Of a DNA stretch of 50,205 bases, positions 8,800 through 16,968 are shown piece by piece; within the stretch, counting starts at the first letter, position 1, and every line of letters starts with the position of its first letter. The notes under the pieces are model-generated. The model did no database searches and was not told the DNA's origin. It worked only from the letters and a program-made list of their open reading frames with translations. The translations under genes and the position numbers were made by a program. This DNA is from Caloramator fervidus (GTDB taxonomy: Bacteria; Bacillota; Clostridia; Clostridiales; Caloramatoraceae): assembly GCF_900108045.1 (NCBI RefSeq), contig NZ_FNUK01000015.1, positions 1-50,205 of the forward strand. The letters are read 5' to 3'.

Positions 8800-9111
8800 T
8801 TACGCTTCGATTTTTTCAATCTTAATTTGAGTATATGGTTGACGGTGACCGTGCTTTCTTCTGTAATCCTTCTTTTTCTTAAACTTGAATACGATTATCT
8901 TCTTTGCCTTACCATGCTTTACTACTCTTGCAGTAACCTTTGCACCTTCTACATAAGGTGTTCCAACTATTAACTTTCCATCCTTTGATACTGCAAGAAC
9001 TTCTTTAATTTCTACTGTTGAATCTACATCTGCATTTAACTTTTCTACAAATAACACGTCACCTTCTTGAACCCTATACTGCTTTCCACCTGTCATTATT
9101 AGTGCGTACAT
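8800..9111 (-). CDS. rplU: 50S ribosomal protein L21
   Basis: Protein of 103 residues, normal length. It begins [20 protein letters not shown] and ends with the basic 23S-rRNA-binding [19 protein letters not shown] block. It is the first gene of the rplU-rpmA transcript, with a strong ribosome site GAGGAGGTG and a structured leader that probably mediates autoregulation. Confidence 0.98.
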   Translation of the reverse strand: MYALIMTGGKQYRVQEGDVLFVEKLNADVDSTVEIKEVLAVSKDGKLIVGTPYVEGAKVTARVVKHGKAKKIIVFKFKKKKDYRRKHGHRQPYTQIKIEKIEA

Positions 9112-9186
9112 CCTTTACACCTCCTCAGTCAAGACTCGCCGCAATCTAGGCAGGTCAACCCTTTTAGCCCGTTGCGAGCGGTTTAC
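9112..9186 (-). ncRNA. Ribosomal protein L21 leader RNA
   Basis: About 75 bases between the predicted start and rplU. The stretch is unusually GC-rich for this genome and can form stems, for example CTCGC with GCGAG and CGCAA with TTGCG, around GGGCTAAAAGGGTTGACC. Position and size suit the known Firmicute L21 leader, an autoregulatory mRNA structure. The call is by position and visible pairing, without a covariance-model search. Confidence 0.6.
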
Positions 9187-9192
9187 AAAGCA

Positions 9193-9221
9193 ATTCTAAC
9201 ACATAAGGCCTAGTTTGTCAA
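9193..9221 (-). promoter_or_regulatory. Promoter of rplU-rpmA
   Basis: Minus strand: perfect TTGACA (9216-9221), 17-base spacer, TAGAAT (9193-9198). It is one of the strongest-looking vegetative promoters in the window, fitting a ribosomal-protein transcript. Confidence 0.82.
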
Positions 9222-9234
9222 TGGACAATCTAAT

Positions 9235-10542
9235 TTAAACTTCATAATTCAAAATGTTGTTATTAACTTTAAAATTGAGTTCTAATCCCATATTTTCCTT
9301 TATTTTTTCTTTAAATTTAATCCTCTCTGCCAATTCAAAAGTTTTACATGAAACTTTAGCTTCTAAACTTTTTCTATTAAACCTTTCCTTTTGCACAAGA
9401 CACTTATTCTCTATTATTTTTAAAATATAACTTGGATTTAGCAGTTCTTTGTAATAATCATCAAATATTAAGTCCTTTAGTTTTCTACCCTTTTTAGCCC
9501 TTGAAAGTTCAAGCACCCCTAATCTTGTCCAGCCATATATTTTGCTTATGTTTTCATCTTTGCTTGCAATTTCTTTTATGTATTGTAACAGCTCTTCCCT
9601 TTGATTTTTTTTAATATCTATAAAATCAATAAAAATTATTCCACTGGAATTTCTAAGTTTTAATAATTGAAATATTTTATCTGCTGCTAATTTGTTTATA
9701 TCTAAAAACGTTTGGATATTTTTTCCATTGATGTCACCAGAATTTACATCAATTATTGTAAAAGCTTCAACCTCATCAATTACTATATTTGCATCATAAA
9801 AGTAATGTTTTCTTTTCATAACATCAAATATATACTTATCAATTAACGTAGCAGATTCTAAATCTATCTTTATTTTTGATTGATCAATAAATTTTGCTAC
9901 AATATCTCTAACACTGCTTTTTGTAACTATTACTTCCTCTATGGTATTAATATTTTTTAAAATTACCTCTTTTATAAAATCCCTTTCATTTAACAAAAGA
10001 AAAGGTGCTTTTATATAATTTGCTCTTTCTTTGATAAAATTCCACTTTTTGGTTAAATCATTATACTCTTCAATTAGCATATTAAAATCTTCAGGCATAG
10101 AAGATATAATAATCCCCAAATCCTTTTTAACTATTTCTTTTAGCAGCGAATAAACACTTTCATATAAATTTTTATCTAAACCGTCATTTTTTATTTCATT
10201 TAAACCAACAATTAATTTCAAATTTTTCCCAGGAAATATCACTTTGCTTGTAGCCTTAGGCCCTTTATTCCCTTCAGAATCTCTCTTTATCTGTATTATA
10301 AGCTCATCACCTTTTTGTACATTAGGAATTTCTTTTAATTCTATAAAAGCATTCCTTTCTTCCCCTATATTCAAAAAAGCAACGCCTAAATTATTGTTAA
10401 TATTTTCAACTCGTGCTTTGTATATATTTCCTGATAAGTTTTTTTGAATTATATCATCTACATATATATCTATAATTTTACCATTTTCAAAAACTAGACA
10501 TCTATTTTGAGTTATACCCGTATCTATTATAAGCCTTTTCAA
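9235..10542 (-). CDS. rng: Ribonuclease E/G family endoribonuclease
   Basis: Protein of about 435 residues. An S1-like RNA-binding domain comes first (GNIYKARVENINNNLGVAFLN, about residues 38-57), then the RNase H-like and catalytic regions with the acidic motifs IDVNSGD (about 264-270) and IIFIDFID (about 302-309) that bind Mg, and TRLGVLELSRAKKGRKL. It cuts single-stranded A/U-rich RNA in rRNA maturation and mRNA decay. The Zn-link CPxCxG, expected soon after TRLG, is not present. TTG 10542 is chosen because GGGGTG lies about six bases upstream and the preceding gene ends just before it. Confidence 0.9.
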   Translation of the reverse strand: MKRLIIDTGITQNRCLVFENGKIIDIYVDDIIQKNLSGNIYKARVENINNNLGVAFLNIGEERNAFIELKEIPNVQKGDELIIQIKRDSEGNKGPKATSKVIFPGKNLKLIVGLNEIKNDGLDKNLYESVYSLLKEIVKKDLGIIISSMPEDFNMLIEEYNDLTKKWNFIKERANYIKAPFLLLNERDFIKEVILKNINTIEEVIVTKSSVRDIVAKFIDQSKIKIDLESATLIDKYIFDVMKRKHYFYDANIVIDEVEAFTIIDVNSGDINGKNIQTFLDINKLAADKIFQLLKLRNSSGIIFIDFIDIKKNQREELLQYIKEIASKDENISKIYGWTRLGVLELSRAKKGRKLKDLIFDDYYKELLNPSYILKIIENKCLVQKERFNRKSLEAKVSCKTFELAERIKFKEKIKENMGLELNFKVNNNILNYEV

Positions 10543-10544
10543 GC

Positions 10545-11234
10545 CTAACACCCCAAATTATTCTTATAAAACTTGTCTAGTTCTATTAATTTATCTTTTC
10601 TAACATACATGTCTATTCTTGTTATATTTTCTTCTTTTATATCCACTCCATAATTTCTTAAAGTATTTAACAATAGTTCTGGATTTAAGCTTCCTTTATT
10701 GCTATTTTGTAAAACAACCTCCATTTTTATACCTTTATCATCCCTTAATTTAATATCATAAATCATAGGCTTTATATTGACTTCTTTTTCTCCTGTTTTT
10801 GTTCTTTTTAAAACAAATAAATTATCCTGCTTTTTAATTTTATCCACTGCATTTTTTAAAGATTCTAAGTCACATTTTAAACTAATCTCGTATCTTGCAG
10901 CCTCCACTATGCTCATTGATGATGGCATTTTAGAATTTACTTTTATACAATCTAATATTTTCATTCCTAAAGGAAGATTTTTATTTAAACTATACTTTAT
11001 AAAATCTTCATCTAACTCTTTATCAAACTCTACATCAGCATATTCTCCCAAACTTGCAATTCCAACTGATAAAGGTGATGTTATTGAAATAGAAGGATGA
11101 GGATTAAAACCTTTAGAATAAGTTATAGGAAGATTTGCTCTTTTCATTGCTCTATATAAAGTCCTCATAGTATCTAAATGGGATAAAAATTTTATCAAAT
11201 CAGTTTTTTGAAACTTTATTAAATATCGCACCAT
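10545..11234 (-). CDS. TIGR03936/DUF2344 family radical-SAM-associated protein
   Basis: Protein of about 229 residues beginning MVRYLIKFQKTDLIKFLSHLD, followed by YSKGFNPHPSISITSPLSVGI, the recognisable pattern of DUF2344. It always accompanies the large B12-binding-type radical SAM protein encoded just upstream, and in some genomes the two are fused. Molecular function is unknown; an RNA-modification role near ribosomal genes is a guess. The start overlaps the end of the radical SAM gene by about 35 bases, implying coupling. A longer TTG start at 11255 is possible. Confidence 0.87.
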   Translation of the reverse strand: MVRYLIKFQKTDLIKFLSHLDTMRTLYRAMKRANLPITYSKGFNPHPSISITSPLSVGIASLGEYADVEFDKELDEDFIKYSLNKNLPLGMKILDCIKVNSKMPSSMSIVEAARYEISLKCDLESLKNAVDKIKKQDNLFVLKRTKTGEKEVNIKPMIYDIKLRDDKGIKMEVVLQNSNKGSLNPELLLNTLRNYGVDIKEENITRIDMYVRKDKLIELDKFYKNNLGC

Positions 11235-13068
11235 TAAAACAAGCACCACCTTCAAGATATTTTGTTATTCCACATGCTGTACATCCAAGCCTGCAATCCC
11301 TCGTTAAAGCTCCTTCCTTTGCTTTATTATACTCCTTTATTAAATAATCTTTGCTAACTCCTGCATCTATAAAATCCCACGGAAGTATTTCATCCAACTC
11401 TCTTTTTCTATAAGCATAAAACTTAGGATCTATTCCACACTCTTTAAAAGCTTCCATCCATTTATCAAATTTAAAATGTTCTTGCCAGCCATCAAACTTA
11501 CATCCTTTTTCCCAAGCTTTTATTAAAACAGGAGTTAATCTTCTATCTCCCCTTGAAAACACTGCCTCTAAAAAGCTTATGTATGACTCATGGTAGTTAT
11601 AATTTATATACTTACTCTTTATCTTTGATTTTAAAAACTTTTGCTTTTCTTTTAAAACCTCAATTGTATCTTGTGATTCCCATTGAAATGGAGTAAAAGG
11701 TTTTGGAACAAAAGATGAAGTACTTATAGTAACACTAAGTCCCTTAGCCCTATCTTGTTTTGGAATATTAAAATACGCATCAACAACAGATTGAGCTAGT
11801 TTTGCAATGCCTTCTACATCCTCCATCGTTTCAAAGGGAAGTCCTATCATAAAATAAAGTTTTATAGTAGTCCAACCAGATTTAAAGGCTGCAGTAACAG
11901 ATTTTATTAAATCTTCTTCGGTAACTCCTTTATTTATTATATCCCTCATCCTTTGTGAACCTGCTTCAGGTGCAAAAGTAAGTCCTGTTTTTCTAACCTT
12001 TTGAATTTCATTTATTAGGTCCACAGAAAATGAATCTATCCTTAAAGAAGGTAGTGATAATCCTACTTTTTCTTTTTCAAAGCGTGATATTAAGCTCATA
12101 ACTAAATTTTGAATATCAGAATAATCACATATGCTTAATGATGTTAAGGAAATTTCATCGTATCCTGTATTATTAACAAGCTTTTCTGCCATTTCTATTA
12201 ATTTATTTGTAGTTCTTTCCCTTACAGGTCTGTAAATCATTCCTGCTTGACAAAATCTACATCCTCTTGTGCATCCTCTAAAGGTTTCAAGCATTATTCT
12301 ATCGTGAACTATTTCAGTTAATGGAACAATAAAGGCATCTGGATAATAGGATTTATTAAGATCTTTGATTATCCTTTTTTTAACAACCTCTGGATAACCT
12401 TGTTTCTTAGGCCTTCTTTGTTTTATAGTGCCATCTTCTTTGTATTCGACTTCATAAAATTGAGGAACATATACACCTTGAATTTTTGAAATGCTTTCTA
12501 AAAACTCTATTCTTGTCTTTTTACTATCCTTCCATTTTACATACAAATCAATTATTTCCATTAAAACCTCTTCAGCTTCTCCTATTACAAAAAAATCTGC
12601 TATATCTGCAAGAGGTTCTGGATTAAATGCACAAGGCCCTCCAAAAACTATAAAAGGTCCATCGTGTCTATCCTTCGATAAAAAAGGTATTCCAGCTAAA
12701 TCTAGTATATTTAATACGTTAGTATAGCTCATCTCATACTGAAGTGTAAAACCTACAAAGTCAAACTCTTTAATAGGATCCTTAGTTTCAAGAGCGAACA
12801 AAGGTATATTATTTTTCCTCATCTCTTCTTCCATATCTATCCAAGGAGCAAAAACTCTTTCACAATAAGTATCTTCTCTTTCATTTAAAAGATGATACAA
12901 TATTTTAATTCCAAGATGGGACATACCAACTTCGTATATATCAGGGAAACACATAGCAAATCTAACTTTAACATCCTTAGGATTTTTTATGCAAGCATTT
13001 ATTTCATTTCCTATATAGCGGGCAGGTTTTTGAACTTTTTTTAGTATATGTTCAGGTATTACAACCAT
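11200..13068 (-). CDS. TIGR03960 family B12-binding-domain radical SAM protein
   Basis: Protein of 622 residues. The N-terminal part (FAMCFPDIYEVGMSHLGIKIL, then FGGPCAFNPEPLADIADFF) is the B12-binding-like domain. The radical SAM core follows with CTRGCRFCQAG at about residue 287, the CxxxCxxC that holds the 4Fe-4S cluster, and ends in a conserved CRLGCTACG cysteine cluster at the C-terminus. Substrate unknown. Each turnover of a radical SAM enzyme normally yields 5'-deoxyadenosine, which ties in with the salvage operon at 36647-39138. A GGAGG site fixes the ATG. It is coupled to DUF2344 and rng. Confidence 0.93.
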   Translation of the reverse strand: MVVIPEHILKKVQKPARYIGNEINACIKNPKDVKVRFAMCFPDIYEVGMSHLGIKILYHLLNEREDTYCERVFAPWIDMEEEMRKNNIPLFALETKDPIKEFDFVGFTLQYEMSYTNVLNILDLAGIPFLSKDRHDGPFIVFGGPCAFNPEPLADIADFFVIGEAEEVLMEIIDLYVKWKDSKKTRIEFLESISKIQGVYVPQFYEVEYKEDGTIKQRRPKKQGYPEVVKKRIIKDLNKSYYPDAFIVPLTEIVHDRIMLETFRGCTRGCRFCQAGMIYRPVRERTTNKLIEMAEKLVNNTGYDEISLTSLSICDYSDIQNLVMSLISRFEKEKVGLSLPSLRIDSFSVDLINEIQKVRKTGLTFAPEAGSQRMRDIINKGVTEEDLIKSVTAAFKSGWTTIKLYFMIGLPFETMEDVEGIAKLAQSVVDAYFNIPKQDRAKGLSVTISTSSFVPKPFTPFQWESQDTIEVLKEKQKFLKSKIKSKYINYNYHESYISFLEAVFSRGDRRLTPVLIKAWEKGCKFDGWQEHFKFDKWMEAFKECGIDPKFYAYRKRELDEILPWDFIDAGVSKDYLIKEYNKAKEGALTRDCRLGCTACGITKYLEGGACFNGAIFNKVSKN

Positions 13069-13150
13069 CTATATTCCTCCTTAATGTAAGTTAACATATA
13101 ATAACATATCATATAATAACAAAGTAACAAAAAATAAGCAACAAAAATAT

Positions 13151-13170
13151 AACCGCCTCAAAAGGCGGTT
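13151..13170 (-). terminator. Terminator after the SpoIVFA-like gene
   Basis: Hairpin with arms AACCGCCT and AGGCGGTT and a 4-base loop, followed on the minus strand by ATATTTTTG. It overlaps the stop of the preceding gene. Confidence 0.8.
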
Positions 13171-13822
13171 AGTTGAGTTTTATGTATTTTAAAGGGTCTA
13201 CACAAATCCCATTTAGTTGCAGTTCAAAGTACAGCCCATATTTCTTTTGTTTTGGTATATAACCATTAACGCCAACTATTTCACCTTTTTTTACTGTTTC
13301 TCCTTCTGTAAACCTTACTTCATCTAAATATCCAAGTATACTTTTATAACCATTCTTATGATCTATAGTTACTAAAAGTCCATATTTATCATTAGCCTCT
13401 ACTTTTTCTATTACACCATCATAAATAGCTTTAACTTCTTTTGCATTCTCCGTTTCGTATATTATCCCTTTAGAAGTGGTATTATCCTCAGTATTATCTC
13501 CAAACTTAACAACTATTTTCCCATCCACTGGAGCTTGATCAATGACAAATTCATTTTTATTTAATATTTTAAAAGCAGGCATATTAATAGAATGTACCCT
13601 ATTTAATGCAACTGATTTTAAATTTTCGGTATAATCCTTATAAAAAACATATTTAATATATTGATTTAATTTTGAAGCTGTGTCTGTTTTTACTATTTTT
13701 AACATTATAAAAACAATAAGAATTATTAAAACAATAGATAAATTATTTATCATTCTGCTTAAAAAGTCACTGGTTTTTCTTCTATTTCTTATGTTCATAT
13801 AATTATAATTTTGATAATACAA
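13169..13822 (-). CDS. SpoIVFA-like membrane protein with a degenerate LytM (M23) domain
   Basis: Protein of 217 residues with a cytoplasmic N-terminus, one membrane helix (about 25-45) and an extracytoplasmic C-terminal LytM fold (VKAIYDGVIEKVEANDKYG onwards). The fold keeps the IDHKNGYKS strand and the ETVKKGEIVG turn, but YAHL is replaced by LGYL and the HxHFE motif by GLYFE, so the zinc ligands are missing. That matches SpoIVFA, a non-enzymatic LytM protein controlling the SpoIVFB protease in the forespore membrane. The position between min/rodA genes and rplU fits spoIVFA. No spoIVFB gene follows. The start is probably TTG 13822 after GGGGAGGTG. Confidence 0.72.
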   Translation of the reverse strand: MYYQNYNYMNIRNRRKTSDFLSRMINNLSIVLIILIVFIMLKIVKTDTASKLNQYIKYVFYKDYTENLKSVALNRVHSINMPAFKILNKNEFVIDQAPVDGKIVVKFGDNTEDNTTSKGIIYETENAKEVKAIYDGVIEKVEANDKYGLLVTIDHKNGYKSILGYLDEVRFTEGETVKKGEIVGVNGYIPKQKKYGLYFELQLNGICVDPLKYIKLN

Positions 13823-13834
13823 AATTTATCACCT

Positions 13835-13879
13835 CCCCTTAACATGATATGCTTTTAAAAAAGCATATATGCTAAGGGG
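13835..13879 (-). terminator. Long hairpin between rodA and the SpoIVFA-like gene
   Basis: The arms CCCCTTA (13835-13841) and TAAGGGG (13873-13879) enclose ATATGCTT and AAGCATAT. The inner stem could act as a weak terminator for rodA. On the minus strand the outer arm runs straight into the GGGGAGGTG ribosome site of the next gene, so control of translation is equally possible. No long T run follows. Confidence 0.5.
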
Positions 13880-13884
13880 AAAAA

Positions 13885-15003
13885 CTAAAAGGTTATCTTT
13901 TGTCTTCTCATCCCTACATTTACTATTAAACCTATTGATATCATATTAGTTAAAAGTGAACTTCCTCCATAACTCATAAAAGGTAAAGGTATCCCCGTTA
14001 TAGGCATAAGACCTATATCCATTCCTACATTTTGTAAAATTTGAAAAACAAACATAGACAATATTCCTATAACTAAAAACATTCCAAATCTATCTTTTGA
14101 AGTCCTTGCAATATTTATTCCTTTTAATATGATATTTAAGTATGCAAGAAATAAAAGTATAACTCCTATAAAGCCAAATTTTTCTGCAAATACGCAAAAT
14201 ATAAAATCTGTATGTGCTTCAGGTATAAATTTCCCATCAGTAAGTCCACTATTAAATAATCCTACTCCGAAAAACTTACCCGACCCCACAGCAATTTTAG
14301 CAAGATAAGCATTATAACCTGCACCTAGTTTATCCATTTCAGGTCTTAAAAATACTAATATTCTATTCTTTTGATATTCCTTTAAAATATTAAGCTTCCA
14401 AATAGCTATAAAAGAAGTTATACCTGCAATTAATGACCAATAAATAAATCTTAAATCAAGCCCAGCAACAAAAATCATTCCTAATATAGTCATTGCAAAA
14501 ATTAAATTTGTTCCTGTATCAGGCTGTAATTGAATTAAAGCCATAGGTATCAAGCTTATCAAAGCTATCTTTGATAAATTTTTAAATGTGTTAATATTAT
14601 CAATATCATCCAATACTTTAGCTAAAGTTATTATAGTTGCAATTTTAGCAAATTCCGATGGCTGTATGCCTAAAGGACCAACCCCTAACCATGCTTTTGC
14701 ATTGTTTCTCACACTTCCAAACAATAATACTGCAATTAATAAAATTATGGATATAATGTAAAGTATTTTATAATAACCTCCAATTATATTGTAATCTATC
14801 AAAATGACACCAATAAAAACAGCTGAAGATATTATAAACCATATAAACTGAAAAGCAATCCTTTGCCAATTCCCTTCACTAAAAGCCAAAGTTGCCGCAC
14901 CAATAGATATTAATCCTGAAAGAGTTATAAATAATACGCTAAGTATTATTGAATAGTCTATATTTTTTAATATTTTCCTTTCAAAAGTTAACTTCGATAA
15001 CAT
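13885..15003 (-). CDS. rodA: RodA/FtsW-type SEDS peptidoglycan glycosyltransferase
   Basis: Integral membrane protein of about 372 residues with roughly ten helices. It shows the SEDS signatures GVGPLGIQPSEFAKI, LQPDTGTNLIF, and the C-terminal AHTDFIFCVFAEKFGF and PLPFMSYGGSSLL. SEDS proteins polymerise lipid II and work with a class B PBP, here probably the PBP2 at 16967. RodA is preferred over FtsW because the gene sits beside mreBCD-mrdA-minCDE, as in other clostridia. ATG 15003 has GGAG seven bases upstream. It is separated from minE by a terminator. Confidence 0.9.
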   Translation of the reverse strand: MLSKLTFERKILKNIDYSIILSVLFITLSGLISIGAATLAFSEGNWQRIAFQFIWFIISSAVFIGVILIDYNIIGGYYKILYIISIILLIAVLLFGSVRNNAKAWLGVGPLGIQPSEFAKIATIITLAKVLDDIDNINTFKNLSKIALISLIPMALIQLQPDTGTNLIFAMTILGMIFVAGLDLRFIYWSLIAGITSFIAIWKLNILKEYQKNRILVFLRPEMDKLGAGYNAYLAKIAVGSGKFFGVGLFNSGLTDGKFIPEAHTDFIFCVFAEKFGFIGVILLFLAYLNIILKGINIARTSKDRFGMFLVIGILSMFVFQILQNVGMDIGLMPITGIPLPFMSYGGSSLLTNMISIGLIVNVGMRRQKITF

Positions 15004-15049
15004 AACCACACTCCTTACTTTTTTAGTTCTACTTTATTATAGTAAAAAT

Positions 15050-15088
15050 AAAAGCCCTTTACAAGGCAAATGTACCTTAAAGGGCTTT
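15050..15088 (-). terminator. Terminator after minE
   Basis: Hairpin with arms TAAAGCCCTTTACAAGG-like and CCTTAAAGGGCTTTA (small internal mismatch), followed on the minus strand by TTTATTTTTAC. It ends the minCDE transcript. Confidence 0.78.
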
Positions 15089-15092
15089 ATCT

Positions 15093-15365
15093 TTACTTTG
15101 CAGTTTCCTTCATTTTTTTAATAGGTATATTTGCAATTAAAGCAGGAGTATTGATTCCTTCTTCACCTGCTTTTGTTAATTTAATCTCTAATCCTCTCTC
15201 ATCTATCTCTGCATAATCTGAAATAACTCTTATTATATCACTTTTAAGCATTTCTAAAAAAGTTGGGGAAACATTAGCTCTATCATGTATCAATATCAAC
15301 TTCAATCTTTCTTTTGCTACATCCTTTGATGGAGGTTGTTTGCTGAAAAACTTGAAAAAGTCCAT
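15093..15365 (-). CDS. minE: Cell division topological specificity factor MinE
   Basis: Protein of 90 residues. The N-terminal amphipathic MDFFKFFSK binds membrane. The anti-MinCD segment (VAKERLKLILIHDRANVSP) is followed by the dimerisation domain with MLKSDIIRVISDYAEID. It stimulates the MinD ATPase and keeps MinC off midcell. It is the last gene of minCDE and begins 11 bases after minD. Finding MinE, rather than the DivIVA/MinJ system of Bacillus, fits Clostridia. Confidence 0.95.
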   Translation of the reverse strand: MDFFKFFSKQPPSKDVAKERLKLILIHDRANVSPTFLEMLKSDIIRVISDYAEIDERGLEIKLTKAGEEGINTPALIANIPIKKMKETAK

Positions 15366-15376
15366 ATTATCCCTCC

Positions 15377-16171
15377 TTATCTTCTAAAAAGCTTTTTAAT
15401 CATGGAGAAAAATCCTGATTCTTGATTATCTAATTCCATAAATGGAACTTCTTCTCCTAAAAGTCTTCTTGCTATATTTTTATATGCTTGTCCTGCTTTT
15501 GAGGTTGGATCTGTTACAGCAGGTTCACCTCTGTTTGTAGAAATAACTATTTTTTCATCATCTGGAACAATTCCTAAAAGTTTTATAGCTAATATATCTG
15601 TCATATCATCTATGTTTAACATTTCGCCTTTTTTGGTCATTTCAAACTTAATTCTATTTATAATAAGTTGATGATCTTCTAATCCTTTTGCTTCTAACTT
15701 TCCTATTATTCTATCAGCATCTCTAACCGCTGAAACTTCTGGAGTTGTTACAACTATAGCTTTATCTGCCCCCGCAACTGCATTTTCAAATCCATGCTCA
15801 ATACCAGCGGGACAGTCAATAATTACAAAATCAAAATCCTTCTTTAAATTTTCAACAAGCTCTTGCATCTGTTCTGGCTTTACTGCAGTTTTATCTTTAG
15901 TTTGAGCAGTTGGAAGTAAGAAAAGATTATCTAATCTCTTATCCTTTATTAAGGCTTGTTTTAGTTTGCAAGTTCCTTCAATAACATCTACTAAATTATA
16001 AACTATTCTATTTTCTAATCCTAAATGTAAATCTAAATTTCTAAGTCCTGTATCAGCGTCCACTACAACTACCTTTTTACCTAACATGGCTAATGCTGTT
16101 CCAAGATTTGCTGTTGTCGTTGTTTTTCCAACGCCACCCTTACCTGATGTTACTACAATAGATATGCTCAT
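15377..16171 (-). CDS. minD: Septum-site determining ATPase MinD
   Basis: Deviant Walker-A ATPase of 264 residues: SGKGGVGKTTTTANLG at the N-terminus with the signature Lys, VVDADTGLRNLDLHLG switch and FVIIDCPAGIE Walker B. The C-terminal GFFSMIKKLFRR is the amphipathic membrane-targeting helix. It recruits MinC and is released by MinE. It lies between minC and minE with short gaps. Confidence 0.97.
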   Translation of the reverse strand: MSISIVVTSGKGGVGKTTTTANLGTALAMLGKKVVVVDADTGLRNLDLHLGLENRIVYNLVDVIEGTCKLKQALIKDKRLDNLFLLPTAQTKDKTAVKPEQMQELVENLKKDFDFVIIDCPAGIEHGFENAVAGADKAIVVTTPEVSAVRDADRIIGKLEAKGLEDHQLIINRIKFEMTKKGEMLNIDDMTDILAIKLLGIVPDDEKIVISTNRGEPAVTDPTSKAGQAYKNIARRLLGEEVPFMELDNQESGFFSMIKKLFRR

Positions 16172-16186
16172 CTGTATCCCTCCATA

Positions 16187-16801
16187 TTATAATAGTTTAT
16201 TAGGTAAATACGGTTCTATTGAAATATATTTTCCTTTAATTTTTGCAACCTCTGGTATCTTGGGTTTATCAGATTTATCATCAGGTGATCTTGATATAAT
16301 ATCTGCAATCCTTATCTGTTCTGGCTGCAAATCATAAGCTGCTATAAAGGCTTTAGTATTTCCATTTGCTCCTGCATGAAGTATACCCCTTACAACTCCA
16401 AGAACTATGATATTTCCAGTTGCTATTACCTCTGCACCAGAGTTTACATCTCCAACTATTACTATGTTCCCATCATAATATATCCTTTGACCCGATCTTA
16501 TGGTCTTTTTTAAAATTTTTGTCATTCCTTCATTTAAATCAATTAACCTTTTGTTTGAATTTACCTTTTTTTCTTCTAATATGAGGTTTGCATTAAATTG
16601 TTTCTTTAACTCTTCTTTTAAATCAAGCAAAAATTCCTCAGGGAATTCAAAGTCACTTTTAATATACATATTACACCCATAAAAAAAGTCTTTTCCTTGA
16701 CTTAACTTGTTAAAAATATCTTGTTTTATCTCATCAGGTTCTTTTCCTAAAACATAAATGACAATCCCATTTCTGTTGCCCTTAAATACTACAGAACCCA
16801 T
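16187..16801 (-). CDS. minC: Septum-site determining protein MinC
   Basis: Protein of about 204 residues. The N-terminal FtsZ-inhibiting domain is poorly conserved. The C-terminal beta-helix domain is clear: RSGQRIYYDGNIVIVGDVNSGAEV (opening part) and ATGNIIVLGVVRGILHAG, which dimerises and binds MinD. ATG 16801 is chosen because GGAGGATAG lies just upstream. It opens the minCDE operon, following a terminator behind mrdA. Confidence 0.94.
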   Translation of the reverse strand: MGSVVFKGNRNGIVIYVLGKEPDEIKQDIFNKLSQGKDFFYGCNMYIKSDFEFPEEFLLDLKEELKKQFNANLILEEKKVNSNKRLIDLNEGMTKILKKTIRSGQRIYYDGNIVIVGDVNSGAEVIATGNIIVLGVVRGILHAGANGNTKAFIAAYDLQPEQIRIADIISRSPDDKSDKPKIPEVAKIKGKYISIEPYLPNKLL

Positions 16802-16931
16802 CACTATCCTCCACTTTCTATAGTTATAATTCTTCAAAAAATTTTTAATTCCTTCATTTAGCTTAGCTGATTTTTTCGTTTTATTATTATTTTATCATAC
16901 AAAACAAACTAAAAAAATACATAACCAATAT

Positions 16932-16968
16932 AAAAAGCTGTCGCTTTTTGCTTAAACGACAGCTTTTT
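16932..16968 (-). terminator. Terminator after mrdA
   Basis: Hairpin with 12-base arms AAAAAGCTGTCG and CGACAGCTTTTT. It starts at the mrdA stop and divides the mre/mrdA genes from minCDE. Confidence 0.8.

Noticed and set aside
13082-13135. Two direct copies of CATATAATAAC upstream of the radical SAM gene
   Set aside because: Very AT-rich; only two copies; could carry a promoter, but no pair with good spacing stood out.
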